Part shown: positions 57,461 to 64,000 of the stretch, one piece after another
How the letters are laid out: every line of letters begins with the position of its first letter
How positions within the stretch are numbered: position 1 is the stretch's first letter
From: Pachyseris speciosa
Taxonomy: Eukaryota > Cnidaria > Anthozoa > Scleractinia > Pachyseridae
Assembly (NCBI GenBank): GCA_016490735.1
Contig: JAEMWC010000671.1
Coordinates: forward strand, 247,501-311,500
Length of the DNA stretch: 64,000 bases
Direction of reading: 5' to 3'
The notes under the pieces: model-generated
Seen by the model: only the letters and a program-made list of their open reading frames with translations
What the model was told of the DNA's origin: nothing
The model's database searches: none
Translations under genes and position numbers: made by a program

Positions 57461-60177
57461 AATAAACCCCTTTCGGCGGCTGGTATATTAGAGGATAATG
57501 TCTGCGGCTGATAGATTGTCTGAAAAATGAACTGGGAAAATTTCATATCGCGTATACACAGTTGAAAGTTGAAAATGTTGAAAAAAAGTGATCTGACGAC
57601 GATTGCGAATGACGTAACCATCTGCATTGATTGGTTGAGTTTAATTTATTTGAGCTGTGATTGGAAATTGAAGAAATTTAAAGACTGGCTTTGTTTGTCC
57701 TTTTCGTTTTTGCGACCGAAACTGATCAGAGGACAAATATCGACGCGAACGGGGTATATTGCCCGATACCCTTCTTCCGATTTGCACCACGTGATCCAAA
57801 ATAGCCAATAAAATCGCGCAAAAATTATTCGGTGAGTTATAATCTGGAATAGCCCCGAAAGGATACCCCGACAGATAATTAATTATGATAACTAAGTGAA
57901 ACACGATCGTCCGGGTGAATGTAGTCCTGAGAAGGACTGTTTGTGGTGACATTGACTGACGTTTCGACAACCTGAGCGGAAGTCATCATCGGAGTCAAGT
58001 GATTGGAGTAACGTCAGGAGATGGTATAAGTACTCTGGTCGTTGATGTGATTGGTCAACGAAGTCGTGATGTTATTGGTTGTCTGTCAGTTAAGCCGTGA
58101 TGTTATTGGCTGTGAAGACTGTAAACCGTGGTTGGTGCGTTTCGATCCGTCTTTTGTTAGTCAAATGTTCGTAGGTGTATTGTTAGTCAAATTAGTCGGT
58201 GTGTCTATTGTTTGTCTGTTGTTGATATCGTCAATAAGTCGTTTTTAAGGTGCGGGAAGCTGTTGACAACGGTTCAGTGGTGTCTGTTCTAAGTTAGTAA
58301 ACCAACTTTCCAGTGCGATCCGTTGTGGTAGTTAGTACAGTAGGTAATATATTTAGCAGAGTCCCATTCGATTGTGTGGTTTGTCAGTAAATGGTGCTCA
58401 GCAATGTTATTGTTGATGTCACCATTTCTCGTCGCTCGTTTGTGTTCAGTCAGTCTTACGTTCAAATTTCTGCCAGTGACTCGTCAGTCAGTGGTTTCAG
58501 TATAGTAGTCAGGTATTTAGACAGTTGGTAAGTCGGCGAACCACAGAACGAGACTATGGGTCGCATAGGTATGTTAGGTTTGTGTAGTTTGGGCAGTCCG
58601 TAAAGTTTCGGTGGTTGTGGCACGTGGCACCTCAGTCTGTTGTAGCGTCGAATGTCAATAACGTCAGCTTTCTTAAGTGAAAGTAGTTTGCCGTTGAGTT
58701 TTCGTTGAAGTGCTGGCGTCGGGTCTCGTTTAAGTAGTTCGTAAGTCTGTTTCTCGTTGACAAGTGCGTCCATTTTGTCGTGATAGTCTTTCTTGTCCAT
58801 AACAACAGTAACACGTCCTTTGTCAGCGGGAAGTATAACAATGTCATTGTCGTTTTTCAGTCGTTTAAGTGCTTGTCGTTCGTCCCTAGTCAGGTTATTG
58901 TCTGTGAGAGAGGCTGATTGTATAGTAGAAGCTATTCTACTTCTGATGTTATCCTTGGTCAGTTCTGATAGTTCTCTTTGACGAGAAAGAGCCGCCTCAA
59001 CACTAGATACAATGTCCTCGGTCGGTATACGTTTTGGCGTCACTGAGTGTTTAAGTCCGTAAGAGAGTACCTGAGTTTCAGTCTTGTCTAAGGGACGGGA
59101 AGAGATATTCCTGACCCAGTTGGCGTCTGTTTTGTGTCGTTTTTTGTCTTTAGTACGTTGTAGTCGAGTTAGTTTTAGTTGTGTCTTAGTGCGGTATTGT
59201 TCAGTTGTTTTCTTAGCTCACCATTGCACGGATACTACAACCTTACGATATCTGTGTCGCTCACAGACCCATCACAACTTTACGACAATTATTGACGAAC
59301 GTTAAGGACAAAGACGAACCAAAGGACAGACAGGGAGCAGTTTACAAGATCGAATGCTGCGACTGTCAGGCCTCTTATATCGGTGAGACTGGCAGAAATT
59401 TGAACGTAAGACTGACTGAACACAAACGAGCGACGAGAAATGGTGACATCAACAATAACATTGCTGAGCACCATTTACTGACAAACCACACAATCGAATG
59501 GGACTCTGCTAAATGCATTACCTACTGTACTAACTACCACCAACGGATCGCACTGGAAAGTTGGTTTACTAACTTAGAACAGACACCACTGAACCGTTGT
59601 CAACAGCTTCCCGCACCTTAAAAACGACTTATTGACGATATCAACAACAGACAAACAATAGACACACCGACTAATTTGACTAACAATACACCTACGAACA
59701 TTTGACTAACAAAAGACGGATCGAAACGCACCAACCACGGTTTACAGTCTTCACAGCCAATAACATCACGGCTTAACTGATAGACAACCAATAACATCAC
59801 GACTTCGTTGACCAATCACATCAACGACCAGAGTACTTATACCATCTCCTGACGTTACTCCAATCACTTGACTCTGATGATGACTTCCGCTCAGGTTGTC
59901 GAAACGTCAGTCAATGTCACCACAAACAGTCCTTCTCAGGACTACATTCACCCGGACGATCGTGCTTCACTTAGTTATGATATGACTCCTGGTTTCAAAC
60001 CATTTACGAATTAATTATGAGTTGGGAATTCCAGACAATGAAATAATGACTTAGGGTTGATTTTGTCTCTTTCTCTAGGGTATATCCGAGGAGATGTTTC
60101 ACTCGTTTAGTCACGTGCTTTCTGGTATCTTCAGAGTATCCACTCCATTGGATCTCACTTCAACAGCCAGCAGATGA
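41875..60177 (+). CDS. ferry3: FERRY complex subunit 3 homologue (C12orf4 family)
   Basis: In mammals this protein is a subunit of the FERRY complex, which binds Rab5 on early endosomes and links mRNAs and ribosomes to them. Exons: 41875-42058, 42814-43138, 43861-43960, 45110-45221, 45652-45688, 45894-45988, 47300-47384, 49578-49696, 53297-53482, 53734-53936, 54683-54740, 56708-56775, 60079-60177. Phases agree at every junction and sum to 1,671 nt, 556 aa; human is 552. Recognised blocks are [19 protein letters not shown] with [86 protein letters not shown] and [20 protein letters not shown]. Residues from exon 2 are helical, coiled-coil-like. The exon 9 end, with four consecutive glutamines, is the least conserved part. 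Exon 6 must use the GTGGGT donor to keep LGAQ. Large introns carry the SINE, Penelope and hammerhead elements. Confidence 0.92.
42411..42698 (-). mobile_element. tRNA-derived SINE with 9-bp target duplication (ferry3 intron 1)
   Basis: On the minus strand it begins GGGACGCAGGATGGCC and has an A-box-like TGGCCAAGTGGT and a B-box-like GGATTCAAATCC, as in a leucine-type tRNA, then an unrelated body and an (ATTT)n-type tail. TCAATATTG occurs at 42402-42410 and 42699-42707, an exact flanking duplication showing insertion by target-primed reverse transcription. Confidence 0.85.
43139..43860. other. ferry3 intron 2
   Basis: Mostly unique sequence; a (TTTTA)n run near 43580-43605 followed by about 150 bp may be a degraded retroposon end. 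Not resolved. Confidence 0.35.
44481..45075. mobile_element. Tigger/pogo-like non-autonomous DNA transposon
   Basis: It is flanked by TA on both sides (44479-44480, 45076-45077). Ends CAGTCGAACCTCGATTAT and the same sequence inverted are typical of pogo/Tigger-type elements. The interior contains repeated ttatccgga and a direct repeat of atatttaacatccacagc. There is no transposase. It occupies half of ferry3 intron 3 and ends 34 bp before exon 4. Confidence 0.85.
46124..46460. repeat. Long foldback MITE in ferry3 intron 6
   Basis: Arms of about 150 bp: the left begins aattgaagggctc and the right ends gagcccttcaatt, pairing through ataaccatcctatgtcgaat and most of the rest. Confidence 0.85.
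47437..48435. mobile_element. Probable DNA transposon remnant in ferry3 intron 7
   Basis: The left end aactgtattaagtggtcacc and the inverted right end (tagagggtgactatttaatacg) share about 20 bp. Inner copies of gtgaccgc..taata occur near 47475 and 47890-47960. No transposase frame survives. Confidence 0.55.
48781..49145. repeat. Poly-G/poly-C-ended MITE
   Basis: A run of G10 near 48787-48798 and a run of C14 near 49125-49140 end a segment with inverted or direct motifs such as cctaaa..gagacc. This looks like a foldback family with GC-homopolymer ends. Run lengths are liable to sequencing error. Confidence 0.6.
50439..52738. mobile_element. DNA transposon whose inverted ends contain an ATTCAAC minisatellite
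   Basis: TA flanks both sides (50437-50438, 52739-52740). Ends TGGCAAGCCAAATGTAGC and the same inverted open into inverted arms of roughly 400-475 bp (about 50439-50837 and 52262-52738). These arms consist largely of a CATTCAAC-type minisatellite followed by CGGTCAGTATAAA and repeats of the form actgcggactg/acagtccacagtcc. The repeat numbers differ between arms. The 1.4-kb middle has no recognised transposase, and a degenerate hammerhead-like motif lies at 51891-51924 (minus). Confidence 0.8.
52741..53250 (-). mobile_element. 5'-truncated LINE (non-LTR retrotransposon) remnant
   Basis: The minus strand encodes [18 protein letters not shown] and [12 protein letters not shown], the segment that follows the catalytic domain in CR1/jockey-like reverse transcriptases. 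In a second frame it encodes [13 protein letters not shown] and [14 protein letters not shown], the usual last block. At least one frameshift separates them, so it is dead. The transposon at 50439-52738 abuts its 3' side. Confidence 0.75.
54759..54811. repeat. Short foldback just after ferry3 exon 11
   Basis: caacctcgttccc and the inverted gggaacgaggttg flank a G/A-rich loop; it begins about 18 bp after the exon 11 donor. Confidence 0.7.
55278..55342 (-). ncRNA. Type I hammerhead ribozyme, minus copy
   Basis: Identical to the plus copy: stem I GCCATG/CATGGC, extended by GCATTAGC/GCTAATGC across a small internal loop; core CTGATGA; stem II GGCC/GGCC with loop TAACAA; GAAAC-AGCT-GTC. Predicted cleavage follows the GTC, between plus-strand positions 55293 and 55292. 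Confidence 0.85.
55564..55628 (+). ncRNA. Type I hammerhead ribozyme, plus copy
   Basis: All conserved core positions are present. Stem Ib GCATTAGC (55564-55571), internal loop TAT, stem Ia GCCATG (55575-55580), CTGATGA (55581-55587), stem II GGCC-TAACAA-GGCC (55588-55601), GAAAC (55602-55606), loop AGCT, GTC (55611-55613), then CATGGC and GCTAATGC closing stem I. Cleavage is predicted after C55613. It is in the sense of ferry3, so cutting the pre-mRNA in intron 11 is conceivable. Confidence 0.88.
57145..57465 (+). mobile_element. tRNA-derived SINE with ATT microsatellite tail
   Basis: The head contains an A-box-like TTGGCGCAGAGGTGAGAGC and a B-box GGTTCGATTCCCGG in tRNA spacing. A conserved-looking body (gctccgagaggtttttctcc) follows, and the tail runs into (ATT)n at about 57384-57459. 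It does not fold as a complete tRNA and has no acceptor stem match, so it is a SINE, not a tRNA gene. It lies in ferry3 intron 12. Confidence 0.8.
57889..59216 (-). mobile_element. Penelope-like element, internally deleted minus copy
   Basis: Reading leftwards from about 59216, the frame gives [60 protein letters not shown] and [18 protein letters not shown], the N-terminal part of a Penelope-type reverse transcriptase up to motif 2. At about 58470 it jumps directly into the C-terminal half of the GIY-YIG endonuclease ([12 protein letters not shown]), so the catalytic palm and the GIY-YIG motif are lost. Its 3' region is an inverted copy of the plus fragment beside it. AATTAATTATGA at 57877-57888 and 60009-60020 brackets the pair as a 12-bp target duplication. 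Confidence 0.82.
59217..60008 (+). mobile_element. Penelope-like element, 5'-truncated plus copy with GIY-YIG endonuclease
   Basis: From the junction the plus strand encodes [27 protein letters not shown] with SYIGETGR (the GIY-YIG core) and ends [14 protein letters not shown] at 59619-59621, then a 3' UTR. Only the end of the reverse transcriptase and the endonuclease remain. The UTR carries a hammerhead-like motif at 59868-59914. The last roughly 30 bp (to 60008) are absent from the opposite copy. Confidence 0.82.
59868..59914 (+). ncRNA. Hammerhead-like motif in the Penelope-like element
   Basis: TTGACT (59868-59873) is followed by CTGATGA (59874-59880), a hairpin closed by GAC/GTC, then GAAAC-GTC and AGTCAA, which pairs with TTGACT. 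One unpaired T sits between the core and stem II, and stem III would be ACGT with no loop, so it could work only as a dimer if at all. The minus copy (57958-57992) has CCGATGA and is weaker. Confidence 0.5.
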
Positions 60178-60640
60178 CGCCACTTTCCCATGATGCTGTA
60201 GCACAAGAGTGTGCCACAGGAAATCCAGCTCGCAAAAATGACTATTTATAAGAACGTGAATTGGGAAGCGAGGATGGAAATGGAGAACATAATAGAAAAA
60301 CGAACCTCCTAGCATCCAGTGAACACAGGGATGGTAACACATCAGTTATTTGAAAAAGTAAAACTTGCATTCCCAAGTAGCAAACGAACCAGCCGCAATT
60401 ATGTTATCGAAAAAAGAGTTAATAAATATTGTGTCCCACCGGGTAACGTTTCGGGCGTTAGCCTTTCGTCACTGCGTATTGAGGAATTGTGGGTTGCTTA
60501 CGGTTTACATACAGAAGATGGAGCTACGCTATTGGTGGTACGGTGGTAACGTGTAAAACAGGAAAAAAATTAATTGAATGAAAAGCGTTCGTTGATACCG
60601 TGGGGATTAAGGGTGCCGATTTGAAAATAAAAAAGTTTTG

Positions 60641-60814
60641 CTCTAGATTTTTATGGCTTTCCGTGGCACCTTGGTGTTGAGAAAGGCCGCAGATCCGGCG
60701 ACATGTGTTGTTTGGAATGGTCAGGGAAATTAAAATTCCGGGAGATTGGTTTGGATATGTCGTTGTCATCTTTCTCAACATCAAGGTTCCACGGAAAGCC
60801 GTAAAAATCTAGAG
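60641..60814. repeat. Foldback MITE with 45-bp arms
   Basis: ctctagatttttatggcttt at the left and aaagccgtaaaaatctagag at the right, pairing inward through ccttggtgttgagaaag. It is inserted in an older repeat that has gtttcagtcccccaccgacg on one side. Confidence 0.8.
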
Positions 60815-63734
60815 AGTGTTTCAGTCCCCCACCGACGCAGCACCACAGTTTGTTTAGAAACTAACCCCCTTTATACAAAAATTTATAACTAATCAGCTTA
60901 AGGTGATTCCTCACATTTGCATCGCGCATCCTCACTGCGCATAATTTTTGGCTTCACTTAGCGCTCGCTCGTGCACGCGCACATTTAAAACATGGCGAAT
61001 TTGCCTTGAAATTGAGCTCTGTTAGTTGAAAAATGGCCATAGCTCACTAACGAGCATGGGCACCCCACATTTTTTCCAGTCATTGTAATCAGCTAATCAC
61101 AAGCTTTGTGTCAGAAAAGACTGATCTGATTTCTATTGCTGAAAATTGAATAAATGAGGAAAATAGCAGATAAACTGTGGTCTTTTCTATTAGCAGTTTA
61201 GTAACCATGTGAAGAAATTTGGTTGAAATTTTCAATCAAGGATGCAGCTTTCCGTCTAAATCAAACTTAAAATGCTTAGTTGTATCCAACATAATGGTAT
61301 GGACTATATTTAATGCGTGTCCTAATGAGTTTGAGTTCACAAAGATTTTACAATAACTTGAAATGCGCTCTTACAATAAGCATCAAATTATACCAAAATG
61401 GGGCATTTTCAATTCCTCACAGCTCCTAAGTGAGCATGGGCACGCCCCTTTTTATTTCAAAATTGAAGTTCTCATATGATAAATATTCAGTGGACAAAGT
61501 TTGAGCAAAAATCTATTGTCACTTTTATTTCAGAGGAATTACCTTAAAGGCAATAGTGTTAAGAAAAATCTTATTAACGTTAATATTTCGAGAAAACTTT
61601 TTGACGTAGTCGTTTATTTTTTAAAGGAAGGTTTCAGATTGGATAATAATGACAAGGAAGAAAATGTATGACAGTGAAAAATATGTGGAGGGCGGGGGAG
61701 AATTTTAAAAAGTAAAAACGCAGAAGAGAGCAAACTAAACTAGTAACCAGTTTGTTCCATTCGCAAGTGACACCGGAGCTATACACGTAAATTACTTCCT
61801 CGGAATTTGAAACACAATTACTGATCCTGCGGGGAAGAACAGTTGCCTAAGCAAACTGAATTCGATTTCAGCACGTGACACAATTTTGCGTGTTTGCAAA
61901 GAAAGCAGTGTCTCTATGGAGAACGCCGCTGAAAACGCATTTAAAAGTGTAATTTTATTACATTCGCCATTCAGTTTGGATATCTCTGTTGATAATTCTG
62001 TAATTCTCAGCGAGCGAAACACTTCGTTTTCCCATCAGAACTTTAGTTTTCAACTGTACGGGTAAGTTGAATTTATTTTTACTTTATTTTGATCAGGAGT
62101 CACAGTTCTCTGAAAGTGATGTTCTTGAAAGCAGGTTCAATAGAGGGTTTATTTTTAATGATATTTTATGCCATAGAAGGCTAGGGCAAAGATGCTACAA
62201 TCAGTTCTCATAAGAGAAAATATCCGCACCGCGAGGTAGTTGAAATCCAGTTTTTCCGACCCAAAAGTACACCGAACGTTCCAAAATCCGACTGAGCGAA
62301 TAGTCATGCATTGCAGATAAAAACGCACGTGTAAGACATACTTGTTTGCTATTTGTTTTTCCTGCTAATTTCAACCGGAACATATTGTTAGGTCATAAAA
62401 TTCTCGTTCAAACGTTTGAGGATCTCGAGTTGTTTGTGTAACATTTTTTTCCGAAGACAAACGAAAACATTCGCTATTTATTCCAAATATGATGCAATTA
62501 TGCAGAATAGTTTGTTTTCACTGTCTCAGCGCATGCCACACGGCAAAAATAGATTCAGTTAAGAGACTAAACGTTTTTGCTTTTCAATTACTGTATCTTC
62601 AGGGCTTGATTTTTTAAAATGTTTAACGGTCTGCATGGATCACCGAATTAAATACAGTCCTTATTTTAATTATGAACGGCTGGAATTTCCTGCGTCTATG
62701 CCAGCTTAAAAGGATCGGACATCAAACAAAAGAACTGGCAAAAGAGAGCGGGAACACGTATCAGCCGGCATAAGCTTTCAGCTCAGTCGTAAATTAACGG
62801 TATCAACGGCCAACGAAGACAGCCGGGAATGGCAAGCAAGACAGACTGCCGGAACACGGCAGCGCGGTATTCCTATTTCCTCCGCCCTCGATAATTTAGC
62901 GCTCCCCTGATGCAAACTCGTCAATCCCGTTTTCAAACGTCGTTCTACTAGGGGTATCGAATGGTCCCTCAAAATTTTTAAGTGCTCGCAAAATTTGGCC
63001 TTTGCTCGATTTGCTCGCAAAATTTTCGGTGAGGGTAAAAGGAGGAATGAGTTTGTGGAATGGCATGTGGAATGACTTACGGAATCGCATAATTATGCGG
63101 AATGTAATGTATGCAAAATGGCGCGAAAAATTTAATTCAACTGAAGGAGTTAATTATTCAACAGCCAACAAACGCAAGCTATGTAGCTGCCGATCTCGGT
63201 CACAACTACTCTCCACCGGGCTTGCTTTCGTATAAACATTACACTTATGAACTCTTGAGGTGATAGAATTTGCCTTGAGTTTCGCTTTCATAGGATTAGC
63301 CTGTTCGCGAATGATATTTGCAGCATATTTGTGAAGCTATGCACGAAAGAATCGTTCGGCTGCGAGACAAGCGAGCTTTTGCCATCTTGTCAATTTCACA
63401 GCGTTGGCAGTTTTGAAATGGATTAAATAAAATTTTATTTTTCCGGAGTCGATCGTAAGCGATTTAGGAACGGAGTCTGGCAGAGGCTTATTATGGTTTT
63501 CAGAGTTTTACAGGAGTCTCAAATCGGTCGAGCTGCTTTTGTTGTTATGATATGAATAACTGAAATCTCGAAGACCGAGTGACAAACGAGGAAAATATTA
63601 TAATCAGTTGCAAACTAACTAATCTTATAAAAGCAAACTCAAGACAAATCACTTCAAGCGGGTTCATTTGTCAAATATTTATATCAAGTCTATCAAAGCA
63701 CAAGTCCCGTGTAGAGCAGTGCTCTACACTGAAA

Positions 63735-63955
63735 CATTTCTCGGTCAAATCCAATTAGTTTTCAACATTTTGTTGTCACCGAGATCAGCAACTAGCTTAA
63801 GATTATTCACTGTGTTGGGTTGGCAAACGCGATTAATAATCGCGAGCTCCAATACGCAAGCCGAGATCAAGATTATTAACCGTAAAATTGTTATCTAGTT
63901 GTTGATCTCGGTAACAACAATTTGCTGAAAACAAATTGGATTTGACCGAGAAATT
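63735..63955. repeat. MITE with about 30-bp inverted ends
   Basis: atttctcggtcaaatccaatt near 63736 and the inverted aattggatttgaccgagaaat ending at 63955; inner motifs gttgatctcggt and accgagatcagcaac are also inverted. Confidence 0.8.
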
Positions 63956-64000
63956 TTATAACATCTGGTACCTAGGGTACTCGATCTTCGATGAGGCGAC

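Larger units (their letters stand above)
60178..64000. other. Spacer after ferry3; no gene seen
   Basis: Contains a decayed repeat related to the 6.4-6.7 kb family (about 60440-60880, minus), within it a foldback at 60641-60814, a repeated phrase gagcatgggcac at about 61052 and 61431, and a terminal-inverted MITE at 63735-63955. Otherwise only short open frames. The ferry3 3' UTR must lie at its start. Confidence 0.45.

Noticed and set aside
58051..58248. Small hydrophobic protein present twice (also 59618-59815 minus)
   Set aside because: Both are the antisense of the Penelope 3' region, duplicated because the two fragments are inverted copies.

Overview
The window looks like nuclear DNA of an anthozoan cnidarian, most likely a stony coral. 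The evidence is AT-rich sequence, genes with many short exons and GT-AG introns, an intronless rhodopsin-like receptor of the kind expanded in corals, and introns packed with inverted-repeat transposons, tRNA-derived SINEs, a Penelope-like element and hammerhead-ribozyme repeats. The species assignment is inference. There is no bacterial, organellar or CRISPR signature.

Layout. 1-1.0 kb: an intronless GPCR (+). 1.4-8.6 kb: repeat-rich spacer with a three-deep nest of transposons, a 189-bp palindrome, a broken two-exon gene and a helicase scrap. 8.65-29.66 kb: cecr2 (-), rebuilt here as 15 coding exons, encoding a DDT-like/bromodomain chromatin-remodelling subunit; its last exon carries two apparent frame breaks. 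29.7-34.9 kb: spacer with foldback repeats and a decayed hammerhead. 34.87-41.60 kb: emc6 (-), six coding exons including a 20-nt microexon, encoding a 110-aa ER membrane complex subunit. 41.875-60.177 kb: ferry3 (C12orf4 homologue, +), 13 exons, 556 aa. 60.2-64 kb: spacer with decayed repeats and no recognised gene.

emc6 and ferry3 start head-to-head with only 278 bp between their start codons, so a shared bidirectional promoter is likely. The conserved genes are unrelated housekeeping functions: chromatin, membrane-protein insertion, and endosomal mRNA transport.

The most interesting material is in the introns. ferry3 intron 11 holds a 619-bp head-to-head dimer of a 256-bp unit. Each arm carries a complete canonical type I hammerhead ribozyme, and the whole is flanked by an 18-bp target-site duplication, so it is a retrozyme-like element. 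ferry3 intron 12 holds two oppositely oriented fragments of a Penelope-like element (reverse transcriptase start plus GIY-YIG endonuclease) with a 12-bp duplication. Related hammerhead-like hairpins recur elsewhere in the window.
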